From Sanderia malayensis (Eukaryota; Cnidaria; Scyphozoa; Semaeostomeae; Pelagiidae): a stretch of DNA of 64,000 nt. The notes beneath the pieces are model-generated. The model did no database searches. It saw nothing but the letters and a program-made list of their open reading frames with translations, and was not told the origin of the DNA. How positions within the stretch are numbered: position 1 is the first letter of the stretch; each line of letters opens with the position of its first letter. Below, piece after piece: positions 1 to 9,049 of the stretch. The position numbers were made by a program, and so were the translations under genes. The stretch spans positions 62,001 to 126,000 of the forward strand of contig RQOL01000780.1 of NCBI GenBank assembly GCA_013076295.1, read 5' to 3'.

Positions 1-103
1 TGGGCATGCTGGCAACGCTTAGGCCAGATGAAAACAAAGTCAAACTTATGAATTTTTCAGGCTCTATTTGCACGATTTTTCTCATTTGAGCTTTCCACAA
101 GTG

Positions 104-356
104 TTTGTATGTTTGTATAGTAAGTATCGTATGTTTGTATAGTAGGCATAGTAGGTATGGTATGTTTTTATGGTAGGTATAGTATGTTTGATAGTAGGTA
201 TAGTAGGTATAGTATGTTTGTATAGTAGGTATAGTAGGTATATTATGTTTTTATAGTAGGTATAGTATGTATGTATGTATGTATGTATGTAGGTATGTAT
301 GTATGTATGTATGTAGGTCTGTATGTATGTATGTATGTATGTAGGTATGTATAAAA
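104..356. repeat. Microsatellite (tatagtaggtatagtatg / tatg)n
   Basis: Irregular tandem units of roughly 10-25 bases built on GTAGGTATAGTATGTTT pass into a (TATG)n tract. The same transition occurs at 11060-11480 in another Helitron copy. Tyr/Thr/Ile-rich ORFs read across it are low-complexity artefacts. Confidence 0.85.
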
Positions 357-359
357 ACA

Positions 360-610
360 GGCGAGCGCAGCGATCTAATCCATTGTAGGTGGGGCTGAAA
401 GAGGCATCAGCGTTAGCGAATGCAGCGCACGAAGTGTGCCATGCACAGGCGAGCGTAGCGAGCTTACCCATTGTAGGTGGGGTTGAAAGAGGAATGAGCG
501 GGAGGGAATGCAGCGCACGATGTGCGCACTATCAGTCTATGTTTCTTGATAATAGATAGACAGGCGAGCGCAGCGAGTTAATCCATTGTAGGTGGGTTCG
601 AAAGTGGCAG
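360..610. repeat. GCGAGCGCAGCGAGC minisatellite, 3 units
   Basis: Units start at about 360, 448 and 563, so the spacings are 88 and 115 bp. Each unit carries the CCATTGTAGGTGGGGTTGAAAG core and a GCGCACGAAGTGCGC-type short palindrome. The first unit lacks the CAATGTTTCTTGATAATAGAT spacer present in long units. The same units form arrays at 7711, 18376, 19851 and 24336. Confidence 0.8.
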
Positions 611-620
611 GAGAGTAAGT

Positions 621-1433
621 TTTTGTAGTATTATTATTACATTATTGTAGAGAGTAAGTTATTATAGTACTTACCTTCTGTATTTTTAGCTCGGTTGTTC
701 AATTCATATCCTCCAAATATTGCATATTATCCTTTCACTGAAAAAAACTATAACATAATTATATAGTATAGTATAGTAGGTATAGTATGTATATTATGTT
801 TGTATAGTAGGTATAGTATGTATAATACATACACAAATGAAAGTCTGTAAAGTAGAGAAAGGAACAGTTATATACCTTGCAGAAAACTGCCACATTCAAA
901 AAAACTATTAAAACAGAGGTTGAAGGAAAATTGGATGTATATAATATATATAATATATATATAGATGTATACAGAATAAAGAAAGGCAATCAAATAATAA
1001 TAATATTATAATATAATAACTTATAATATATAAGTAAATATTATATTATTATAACTGTAAATTTCCATACTAAATATTTTTGTATTCTCATAGTGATTTT
1101 TATATAGAAAAAGAAGAAGTAAAAGAATTTTACTGAATGATCATACCATTATTGGTGTATTCATATTTATGTATGCCAATTTATGTCTACTTATGTCTAC
1201 ATCTACATACGTTAATCAGCAACCTCAATGTTGAGGGCTCCGCTGATGAAATACAATTGGTCACTGCATGTACAGCTGTTTGACAAAATTTTGCTGAGTT
1301 AAATTCAAGGGAAAAAAGTAGGGGGTTGGTGGTAACTGAGCTGACATGCAGGTACCTAAAGTATTTAAAAAAACCAAAGAAAAAGTGATTAATTAAGTTA
1401 ATTAACAAAAAATAAATTTAGTTCAAAAGATTG
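621..1433. other. AT-rich intergenic stretch
   Basis: Contains a short GTAGGTATAGTATG microsatellite at 768-825 and TA-rich runs near 940-1070. A few words near 690-730 (TATCCTCCAAATATTGCATATTATCCTTTC-like) recur near 13440-13470 and 5870, within the intron of the small duplicated gene. No gene is supported. Confidence 0.5.
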
Positions 1434-2902
1434 TTATACTGTGGACAAGAGTGTCTTAAAGGGCTTATGCAGCCTAAAATTACATATAGTTTTTTTGCTG
1501 AAAAGTATAGAATTCAACATGCTTATCAACATGCCGCAGATAGAATTTTAAAATATTTTGTAGTTTTTGAGTTATTCATTGTCAAAATAGGGAATTTGGA
1601 CAAAATCTGTTGAAGAAATTGACGTCAGAATGATGCGCAATCCCAGACACCTTTGCATACCACAGCCAACAAAATAACAAACCGGGCAGACTGAACAACG
1701 TCACGTCAATATGCAACTTAAAATAGGGAAACAAATACTAATAAAGAGCATTAAAAAATCATTTCATGGTCGATCATGTGTTGTAGGGGAACCCAACAGC
1801 GCGAGTTGGACCAAAACTAAATTCACCTTTCTCCGTAAGTCTCGAAACTTTTCTAAAGACCTGGATTGGACCGTAACAACTGGAGACAAAACAGTACAAT
1901 GAACAAAACTCATACGATTCCATAGAATTAATGTTTACCAGTTGCCAACAATTTATTAAATAACAAATGAACTAACCAATTATCAACATAAGTTTTATTT
2001 TCAAAACGGGCATCCAGCTCTTTCAGAGATAGGCCTTCTCAACCCGATTCTTTATCATCACTGCCGTACCCAGCTTTGGGTCTTCTTGCGAGAGGTTCTC
2101 CTTTGTGCGAGTTTCGACTATACGAACTGACTACTAAATAGTCTTTGTCTTCTTCGCTATCCTCAAGAACACTTTCTCCTTCGTTGTCAGAGGAACTTAT
2201 TTTGAACTATACTATTTTCGCAATCCGACATTTTGAAAAGATTTTAGCCAGACACTGTTTCAACAGGCCGGGCAGCTCTTCCTCAGAGAACAATAGTTGA
2301 AGAACAATAGCTCGGTTCATTCTGACGTCACATTTCACTAAAATCGTGAAAATTTTATTTTTTTCAAAATTTGTCAAAATTTCTGTGTTCTATTGAAAAG
2401 AACGGAAATTGACTCATAATGTGAGGAAAATATCGCGCTTTTAGCCACAGGTGAGATAATTGAAATCGGTGTCGCCTAAGTCGAGTTATTAAAAAAACTG
2501 TGGCGCGCGGCCAAATTTTCCCATACTGACCCCTATAAAAAATGATTCGCGTGTCATCAAACTGACGTCACAGCTCTTCAACAGACCTGGGTATGTTTGA
2601 GCTTGAAAAAAACATACTTATACTCGTCAAAAACGCTCAAAATAGGTTCATAGTGATACTCAGATCTTTTTCTCTCCATTTCCGTGAAAAAATTGATATG
2701 TCATTTTAGGCTGCATAAGCCCTTTAAAAGAGTTCATGGTTGAAGCTTTCACAATATGGTTTGGGAAAATGTTCCAGTCCTTTATGGTGCGTGGGAAAAA
2801 TGAATAATTGAAATAGTCTGGGCCTGTCCTAGGTAGGATGAAGGCAAAGTCATTATTATTTCTATTTTGTCTGAAACACAGTTTTAATTCTACATATGCC
2901 AT
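1434..2902 (-). pseudogene. Non-LTR retrotransposon RT C-terminal tail, split by a DNA transposon
   Basis: The minus-strand ORF at 2728-2902 reads like the C-terminal tail of a CR1/L2/jockey-type reverse transcriptase: a DFAFILPRTG...FFPRTIKDWN...SFK pattern, with the usual W-N-L/F-P region before the end. The frame is interrupted at a TTAA by the element at 1460-2723. It resumes on the far side at 1455 and reaches a stop at 1434-1436 after seven more codons. Only about 65 codons of the tail remain; the rest of the RT is absent upstream. The RT-tail identity rests on family pattern, while the frame continuity is read directly. Confidence 0.65.
1460..2723. mobile_element. TTAA-flanked DNA transposon, non-autonomous (Kolobok- or piggyBac-like)
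   Basis: Terminal inverted repeats begin AGGGCTTATGCAGCCTAAAA at 1460 and mirror at 2723, about 27 bp with one or two mismatches. They are flanked on both sides by TTAA (1456-1459 and 2724-2727). Removing the element plus one TTAA restores a continuous RT-tail frame, which makes the boundaries near certain. TTAA duplication is known for piggyBac and Kolobok; an AGGG terminus rather than CCY favours Kolobok, weakly. The interior holds only short ORFs. One at 1711-1902 has a faint Cys-x-x-Gly-x-Pro-Asn-Ser stretch that could be a degraded THAP start, not supportable further. Confidence 0.85.
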
Positions 2903-4635
2903 ACTTCTACATATTACTTTACAAGTGACTATTATTCAACTTAACATACCCTCTATATTTTTTCACCAATTCGCAGTTCAATCTATTCCATAGTCCTTGC
3001 TGTGCAATTTTTACTTTCACTATGCATCAATATTATAGCATCAGAATAAGCCAGCACGACCTTGCTTCCACACGCGCAGGAGACCTCGATTTCATTTGAA
3101 ATTCTGTTTGGTGAGGCCTCGAAAGACAATACAAACTTTCACTGAAGCATGCTAAAAACTTAATATAGTTATATTAGATTTTATACAACAGAATGGAATT
3201 TAAATTAAATACAGAACATAATACCACATTAGGCGGTAGAGTAAAGTATAGTATGGTAGAGTAGAGTGTTAAATGGTTAACTTTGCCTGTTACAAGGTCA
3301 ATATATGCCTTGCCTTTCACATAAAATGGCACATTTGAAAAAATTCATTAACACACTGAGGAGGAAGGGAAAATGTTTACATGACAACTTTTCTTGCAGA
3401 GAAAAAACAATCCTCGAAAGAATGTTTTCATATCATGTCATGCCTGATATGGTAATTTTGCAATTCATTTCACAGCAAATAATGATGCAATTTCATAGAT
3501 TATTATTTCTGAATGGAAAGGGAGTACTTTTCCTACCTCATTCTTTTCCTGCATCATGTTAACCAGTCAACGTTTCTCAGGCATATTTTTATATCCATGG
3601 TTAACAAATGATTATTATTATTAAGTACAACTTATCCTAGATATTCCATCAAAGGTCTACATTTGTTGGTATACCATTGTTACTTTTACCGTGCCACTAT
3701 AACATCATTATAAACCCAGCACCACATTTTTTCTACACGTCAAAAAGACCTCAATTTCATTTCATATTCTTTTGGGCGAGGCCATATTGTTGCTATAGTA
3801 TCAAAAGACAATTACCTTGGACAGAAGCGTGCGAAAATCTTTCCCAGGTTTCGATCGCAAAAATTGAAGTAAGTGGGAATTTTTTCTACATAACTTTAAA
3901 ACTACCAACGTTTAACAAAGAACAGACATATAAACTAAAAGAACTTACAAATAATTATATATTATTCACCACAATTTTCCACTTGATGTAGTGTTTTTTA
4001 ATACAAGTTACTTTTGTTTTCTCAGCATTATCACCGAACTACATTGCGCGCTCGTTCCCAGTTTTGTAAATATTTCCGCCTATTACAATCTTCACCTCAC
4101 GCATGCTCCTCCTGAATTTAGGAAGGAAGGCCCTCCAAAGCCATTCCATGGTGACCATGCCCACCCATACAAAGTAGCACGTGGTGCTCAAACTGTTAAA
4201 TTCATTTGCTTTAATATGTAAATAGTATAGTTATAGTTTTGTAAATAGTTTTCAACATTAAAACCTTGAATTGTAAAAGGTCAAGACAGTTACATGAAAA
4301 ATTGTTTTATTTTTCAAAATTTTAAAACATTCTCTTTTAAATGACAGAGAATTTGCGTGGCTTTGAGTGAAAGTAATTATAATTATTGGTGCTTTGATTA
4401 CTCCACTTCGATAAATTTTCGTAAACATTTTTCAAGGGACCTCTTCGCAGTTTTCTTTTAATATTACTGCAAAACACTATGATATAGTTTAAATTATGTT
4501 TTCATTTGAAAATGTATGAAATTTTGAGTATATTTATGCTAAATATATTCGCTATTGAAACCGGTTTGGTAGTTTTATATTGTTATGTAAATTTTCTTTC
4601 TCAGGCCTAGGGCCACTTCTAGACGCCATTTTTCA
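2903..4635. other. Intergenic, with diverged repeat copies near 3035-3160 and 3700-3860
   Basis: Two blocks share a pattern GACCTCgATTTCATTT...gGCGAGGCC, also seen at 11560-11605 (GGCCTCGATTTCAG...ACGAGGCC). In the 11.5-kb copy the block precedes the small spliced gene, so it may be a promoter/5' exon or a small repeat. A plus-strand ORF at 3991-4221 ends with a Pro/His/Lys-rich stretch (near 4110-4200) that looks more coding-like than its surroundings but matches nothing I recognise. Confidence 0.35.
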
Positions 4636-4977
4636 TCAGGCGTTTCCATACTTATTGGAGCTAAGTGTAGTATGAGTAGAAATAGCAGGGCCTTTGCGTT
4701 TTTTGCCTAAACTTTCTGACCCTGTGGGTTGAGCATTCCCAGTGGGATTCACATGGCCGGTGGGCAAGCCATCAGTAGATATGTCTAACTGATTTTGTCC
4801 TGTGGACGAAGAGTGCCCTGAGGGCTGAAAAGGCATAGTTGGACCCTTAAATATTTCAAAAAACGATTTCATGGACGCAATATTTTCATTAATAGTCAAA
4901 AGGGTTTTCTGAAGGTCAACAGCCGGTTTGGTGTCCTCATTTCCATCTGACTCGATATATTCCTTTGAACCATCCAT
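4636..4977 (-). CDS. Hypothetical 113-aa ORF, Ser/Thr/Gly/Pro-rich C-terminal half
   Basis: The ORF starts with a clear ATG and an acidic N-terminus (MDGSKEYIESDGNED). A helical stretch near residues 20-45 follows, then repeats of PTG (about residues 75-90), a basic KKRKGP patch near residue 92 and a stop. The basic patch could be a nuclear localisation signal. The composition is unlike random translation of AT-rich DNA. It resembles short N-terminal ORFs found upstream in some tyrosine-recombinase or other transposons, but I cannot assign a family. No neighbour in the same orientation supports an operon-like or exon partner. Confidence 0.35.
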   Translation of the reverse strand: MDGSKEYIESDGNEDTKPAVDLQKTLLTINENIASMKSFFEIFKGPTMPFQPSGHSSSTGQNQLDISTDGLPTGHVNPTGNAQPTGSESLGKKRKGPAISTHTTLSSNKYGNA

Positions 4978-5257
4978 GATCTTAAAAAATTACACAAACC
5001 CAAATAAAGATAGAGAATTATAAATTGACTTACTTGATTGGCTTGATACAAAGGGAAACACAGATCTCATGGAAAACTAAAAATCTTACCACTGTGTTCT
5101 TCTACTTGAAAGGAATTTCTTTTAATTAGAACTGAAAATCGCAGAGAAAGATTCTTTTCGTGTGGATAGTTTAACGCCAAACTCGCAATGGTTTGCTACG
5201 CCTGCGCCCTCGCTTCTCACGTGATCCATAAATGACGTAGCTGATGACAGAGTAGAA

Positions 5258-5356
5258 TTGATGCAACTGCAACATCACATTCATGAAAGTGAATACCATG
5301 CATTCGGTAAGTTATTAAGTGAAGGTTTTGCAACAAAATCATGTGAACATTTATAA
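5258..5356 (+). CDS. Conserved unknown reading frame, partial (copy 1)
   Basis: Reading plus from 5258 gives a ~32-residue open frame (core HIHESEYHAFGKLLSEGF) ending at a stop near 5355. The inverted copy at 13990-14085 (minus) keeps the same frame with few substitutions and the same length. It lies opposite in orientation to the small lysine-rich gene. It may be a last exon or the tail of a transposase. No start or family is recognised. Confidence 0.3.
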   Translation: MMQLQHHIHESEYHAFGKLLSEGFATKSCEHL

Positions 5357-5630
5357 CTGATGAAGCATTCTGAATTATTAAAAGTATGATTGAAATATTA
5401 AAAATACTGGAACATATAATTTTGAACATTTGGAACATGTAAAATAACAACATTTGGAACATATAATTTGAACAAATAGTAATGAAATGTTGACTGTGCA
5501 TGAGAAAAAATATGTGAAAGGTTTTTCAAATTTTGCATATGGAAAAGTATATAATTTTAAGTTAGATTTTGTATTGTTAATTGGTTTTGATTTTCTGATT
5601 GTGTCTTTCATGCATGGTCAAAAACAGGAC

Positions 5631-5685
5631 ATGTGTAAATTAGTTTAGAAATTATTCATTAACTAATTTACACATGTCCTGCATA
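5631..5685. other. Long hairpin at the 3' end of the small gene (copy 1)
   Basis: AGGACATGTGTAAATTAGTT and its exact complement (ending at about 5682) form a 20-bp perfect stem around a loop of about 15 nt. One arm encodes the last codons of the small gene. The equivalent structure in copy 2 is at about 13646-13693. Confidence 0.7.
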
Positions 5686-6062
5686 ATTTTTGCAGCCCTT
5701 TGGGTGGGAATGGCCACCATCATTGTTCTAGAAAATTCTTTGGTGGCCTTCCCACCCTTCTTTTGATCTTTGTTTCCCTTCCTATGGCCTCTGCCAATCT
5801 TGACAAACACCTCTTTTTGTGATCTGTGAATACACAATTATGTTATAAGTTGCTTTTTTGGTGAAAGGATATGATGCAATATTTGGAAGATATCAATAGA
5901 ACAACTGAGCTTCAAATACAGAAGGTATACTTACACTATGTCTTTTGTTTGGAGTCTTCTCCCTTCCTTGTCATGAAGGGAGAATTTTTTTGTGCTGCCC
6001 AATTCTTTGAATTGGCCAGCACATTCCCTCTTCAGATGAAATATGTCTTTGTACGTTATTTC
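5652..6062 (-). CDS. Small lysine-rich spliced gene, copy 1 (exons 2 and 3; exon 1 truncated)
   Basis: Exon 2 is 6062-5935 (128 bp, same length as in copy 2). The intron has GTAAGT donor and CAG acceptor, and exon 3 is 5823-5652. The product is basic: a KYDIF-like start, a KRECAGQFKELGSTKKFSLH segment, then Gly/Lys-rich sequence and a conserved AAKIMQDMCK end, here extended by four residues to a stop. Both exons remain open and most differences from 13058-13662 are conservative (K/R, I/V). That suggests the protein is or was under selection. Exon 1 is lost at the junction with the RTE fragment near 6205, so this copy is 5' broken. No domain is recognised. Confidence 0.5.
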
Positions 6063-6208
6063 CTAGGATACAAAAGCAAACAATGACAGAATTTTCGACG
6101 AAAACAATAACCATGAAATATGAATAAATTATTGGGAATTGTGTAAAAAAACTGATGAAATGATGAATTAATATATATTTGCTATAATTACTTTCGCTTC
6201 ATCACCAT

Positions 6209-6745
6209 CATTGTTCTGTTGTTTGCACATATCCGGTTATCTCCCCTCTTCGGTATCGGTATATATATTGATCGTTTCCATTGCTTCGGCCATGTGCCGG
6301 TTTTCCATATCAGTTGACATATCCTGGTTAACACGAAAATTCCTTCTTCATTTAGTTTCTTGAAGAGTTCGATTGGTATTTCATCAATCCCTGGGGACTT
6401 ACCGTTTGTTAGCTCTTTCACCGCCTTTTCAACTTCTTCCTTGGTTATTGAAGGTTCTTGGTCGTAGTTCTTTTTCTCAAATGTAACTCTGATGTTTTCA
6501 TATCTTTTATACAATTCCTCTGTATATTCTTTCCACCTCTCCTTGACACTGATCTTCTCATTCAAAACAAGCTTCCTTGTTACATATGAAAGCAACACCG
6601 GGTTGGTTCTCAGCGGGTTGTTCCCGCTGTAGTATACTCTATAGTCATCTGATAGAAACTGACCCTTGTCTTTCCATTTCACTTCACTCACAGCTAGGAT
6701 GGCAATGGCAACGGCAACCCTACAATACATACCCTAAAATACATA
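6209..6745 (-). pseudogene. RTE/BovB-like retrotransposon fragment 1
   Basis: Minus-strand translation shows the tail of an APE endonuclease-type region (LSEVKWKDKGQF near the right end). The linker and RT fingers follow: EVEKAVKELTNGKSPGIDEIP, then IWKTG.WPKQWKRSIYIPIPK.GD. This is a textbook RTE/BovB clade pattern. The frame is open over 180 codons but stops at the junction (about 6208) with the inverted segment, before the palm catalytic motifs. It is nearly identical to 9655-10150. The fragment is dead: no FIDY..AFD or YADD motifs remain. Confidence 0.8.
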
Positions 6746-6950
6746 CCCTGCAATACATACCCAACAATACATACCATACAATACATACCCCTACGATACA
6801 TGCCCTACCATGCAAACTCTGCAATACCTGCACACTTTGTATTGTATCTATTGTATGTATACATACATACAATACATAAAATACATACAATACATACATA
6901 CCCTAAAATACATACCCTACAATGCATACCCTACAATACATACCCTACAA
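6722..6950. repeat. CCCTACAATACATA microsatellite
   Basis: About 14-bp units (CCCTACAATACATA with variants CCCTAAAATACATA, CCCTGCAATACATA) adjoin the 5' side of the RTE fragment. The array resumes at 8036 on the other side of the Helitron, showing that the Helitron inserted within it. A sister array is at 10160-10239. Confidence 0.9.
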
Positions 6951-8035
6951 TTTAATATTACTATTCTGCGGAGGTCACGTGATGACGCACTTTCTTGCCA
7001 AAAACAATAGATTCGACCCGAAACAATAGGTCGAACGCCTCAAAACAATGGGCCGAAACGGCGAACCATGTGGTCACAAAGGCTTTTTTGTATGTGGGTA
7101 TATGGCAATGAAATTAACACTGAATGCTTAGTTTATTAATTTAACCAGGGTAATGGATTTTGTTTTTCGATTTTCTCCCAAACTATTGAATTATTCCACT
7201 AATTATTCTGCTAATTGTGCTATCACGAAAAACCTACGGTTTACGGTGGCGAAACTTCCAAATTCGCGTTGCAAACTCCATTTTCCAACAGAGTGTTCGC
7301 TCTTCACGTGACCCGTTTCGCCTATTCCTGCAATTTGATTGGCTCTTTCGCAACTTTACGCGAAGAGTCACGCAATTTTTGTTATCATGCAAATTTGCCC
7401 TTGGGTTGAACAACAGGTTTTTGTGACGCGTGTTTTTGCTTTGCACACAAAGGATCACTGGGCGCCTTTCAAAGTGTTTTACGACCTGAATTATTTTTGT
7501 AAAGACTTGCTAATTGTTTGAGAGACCTCTGGAAAATTACAGGAGACAATTGAGAACACAGGTGATAGCTTTTCTTTGTTTTTCGAGTGAGATAGTTGTA
7601 GTTTAGGTGGTAGGCGACCGCCATTGTTGCTTTGGCATGCTTGTAACGCTTAGGCCTAATGTAAACAAGCCCAAAGTTTTAATCAACAATTATGATAAGG
7701 GGTTATCAGGCGAGCGCAGCGAGCCCAACTGTTGTAAGAGGAGTAGGCAGAGGCATGAGCGTAAGCGAATGAAGCACACGAAGTGCGCAAGCCACAGAGG
7801 CGAGCGCAGCGAGCTAACCCATAGTACGTGGGATTGAAATAGGCATGAGCGTAAGCGAAGGCAGCACGCGAAGTGCGCCAACAACAGAGGCGAGCGCAGC
7901 GAGCTAACCTATTGTACGTGGGGTTGAAAGAGGCGTGAGCGTAAGGGAATGCAACGCACAAAGTGTGCCAACAACATTAAGTTTTTTCACTTGCCCCCCT
8001 CCGGGAAGCGAGCAAACGCTAGGGCCCCCGGCTAG
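6951..8035 (+). mobile_element. Complete non-coding Helitron-like element (copy A1)
   Basis: The 5' end TTTAATATTACTATTCTGCGG is a one-base variant of TCTAATATTACTACTC in other copies, preceded by A at 6950. The 3' end is CTAG at 8032-8035 followed by T. Just inside the 3' end, CCGGG (8001-8005) can pair with CCCGG ending at 8031, directly before CTAG. The flanks join as CCCTACAA|TGCATATCCTACA, i.e. an uninterrupted microsatellite with an A|T insertion point and no target duplication, as known for Helitrons. The interior carries a conserved ~750-bp block and a short minisatellite. It has no ORF of its own. Confidence 0.8.
7711..7985. repeat. Short minisatellite inside Helitron A1, 3 units of ~85-90 bp
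   Basis: Three units begin with GGCGAGCGCAGCGAGC at about 7709, 7799 and 7888, without the long CAATGTTTCTTGATAATAGAT spacer. The unit count and unit form differ from other copies, so the array is the hypervariable part of the element. Confidence 0.8.
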
Positions 8036-8423
8036 TGCATATCCTACAATGCATGCCCTACAATGCATGCCCTACAATACATACCCTACAATACATATAA
8101 CGGTAGATAGAATGTTTAAAGTGTATGTAAGGACGGTAGAAGTGCGTTTTAGGATATATTATGGAATATGTGTAGATATAGTAAACAGACGTATATAACA
8201 GTAGCTGCATAGAATGTATAGCATTTCGCTAATGTGGCATGAAACCCAATATTTGAGATTCTAGTCTTTTCTGTAATCTTGAACTGTAGACATAGACAAG
8301 TAAATAAATAACTATATTTATACAGCTCATCAGTATCAGCTAATGAAAGCTGCTGTCAATCTGAGACCTGTAGTAGGAACTTAACATAAGTCATAATAAA
8401 ACTAGTTTAATTAAAGTTACAAT
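8036..8423. other. Remainder of microsatellite and retrotransposon 3' flank
   Basis: 8036-8100 is the continuation of the CCCTACAATACATA array. 8100-8423 is AT-rich; by position it would be the 3' untranslated region of the minus-strand RT tail at 8424-8642. No gene seen. Confidence 0.5.
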
Positions 8424-8650
8424 CTAAAGTAAATGGTTTAAAAAATAATTCTTTAGTTTGTTGTTAAAAAGCAATAACGATGTCTCTGTTTTTAACTCGG
8501 CAGGGAGTTTATTAAATAGCATTGGTCCTTGAAATTTAAGACTTTTCCTGAAAACTTCAAGTTTGACTTTTGGAACTTCAAGATTTACATTATCACCTCT
8601 TGTACCTTTCCCGTGGTTAGTTCTAATGAAATACTTCGACAACTTCGAAC
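8424..8650 (-). pseudogene. Non-LTR RT C-terminal tail
   Basis: A minus-strand ORF of 72 codons has the arrangement RTNHGKGTRGDN ... PKVKLEVFRKSLKFQGP.LFNKLPAEL ... SFxNKLKNYFLNHLL stop. The basic K-V-K-x-E..RKS..F.G...N.LP pattern is typical of RT C-termini in CR1/L2/jockey-like elements. Upstream frames on the same strand are broken. The first part of this segment is duplicated at 20141-20318, where the C-terminus is lost at the junction. Confidence 0.65.
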
Positions 8651-9049
8651 CATGAAAATGTGTGCACTATCGTTGAAGTATCTACTTATGTTTGTCACTT
8701 TTATCAGCTTTCTTGACAGAAACACTTGCGTTGTACTAGATAAAGAAAGTGAGAGGTTCGTACACCACATTTTGTTGCATTTTAAAGAATGTCCTACAGA
8801 CCACAGATTGGATCATGTCATTGAGCCGCCATTGTTCGTTGGGTCGACTGATTCCTGGCGAAAAAACTCCCTGCTTCCTCGAATTAAAACTGCCGACCCG
8901 TATTTTTCAACTCACCGATCAAAAGGTGGAAAAAATAGAAGAAAAGGATGCCAAATACACGGTTCTGGATGCTAAGCTCCCAATAATGTCGCTGTCATGT
9001 AAGAAAATTGTTTAAGAAACATTTATTGGTATTCAGTAACTTTTCTTGG
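8478..9049. repeat. Duplicated segment (pair with 20141-20710)
   Basis: The segment reads the same as 20141-20710 with scattered substitutions, from ATGTCTCTGTTTTTAACTCGG to CAGTAACTTTTCTTG. Both copies sit just downstream of a Helitron copy, so 6951-9049 and 19092-20710 form one larger duplication. The second copy lacks about 8004-8479. Confidence 0.85.
8790..9015 (+). CDS. Possible exon, unknown protein
   Basis: An open plus frame ends KVEKIEEKDAKYTVLDAKLP...stop at 9015, with a LIPGEKTPCFLELKLP stretch before it. The composition looks coding. In the duplicate copy (20450-20690) the region lies directly before the P-loop-like gene at 20707, so it may be an upstream exon of that family carried along here. 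The duplicate has a TGA in this frame. Low confidence. Confidence 0.3.

Larger units (their letters stand above)
1..620 (+). mobile_element. Non-coding Helitron-like element, 3' part (copy A0)
   Basis: The first ~110 bases match 10958-11070 and, less closely, blocks near 7630, 19770 and 24260, all internal to the Helitron-like family described at 6951-8035. The element continues through a GTAGGTATAGTATG-type microsatellite and then minisatellite units containing GCGAGCGCAGCGAGC. No coding capacity is recognised. The 5' end lies outside the window and I found no CTAG terminus on the 3' side, so the 3' limit is approximate. Family membership is seen directly; Helitron identity is inferred from the better-preserved copies. 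Confidence 0.6.
5258..6205 (-). repeat. Inverted segmental copy of 13125-14075
   Basis: Read on the minus strand, this segment matches 13125-14075 in order: exon 1 end, intron 1, exon 2, intron 2, exon 3, hairpin, AT-rich region with repeated AACATTTGGAACATATAA words, and a terminal coding-like block at 5258-5330. The copy is cut inside exon 1, at about 6205, where the RTE fragment begins. Confidence 0.85.

Noticed and set aside
82..471. Tyr/Thr/His-rich 129-codon minus ORF
   Set aside because: It is a read-through of the GTAGGTATAGTATG/TATG microsatellite and minisatellite; low complexity, same artefact at 11253-11552.
1711..1902. THAP domain inside the TTAA element
   Set aside because: Only a faint Cys-x4-x-Pro-Asn-Ser pattern; the remaining zinc ligands are not visible.
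4636..4977. DIRS/Crypton ORF1 assignment for the 113-aa ORF
   Set aside because: Composition is suggestive but no tyrosine recombinase or split repeats lie nearby; kept as hypothetical.
7217..7458. Overlapping ORFs on both strands inside Helitron copies
   Set aside because: Short, mutually overlapping in several frames, not preserved by substitution pattern between copies.
7711..7985. Bacterial REP/BIME elements (GCGAGCGCAGCGAGC)
   Set aside because: Superficial word similarity only; they sit inside Helitrons next to spliced genes and animal retrotransposons.
8529..8975. 148-aa plus ORF conserved at 20190-20636 as one gene
   Set aside because: Its first half is antisense to a clear RT C-terminal tail; conservation is explained by recent duplication of the DNA. 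Only the 3' part is kept as a weak exon candidate.
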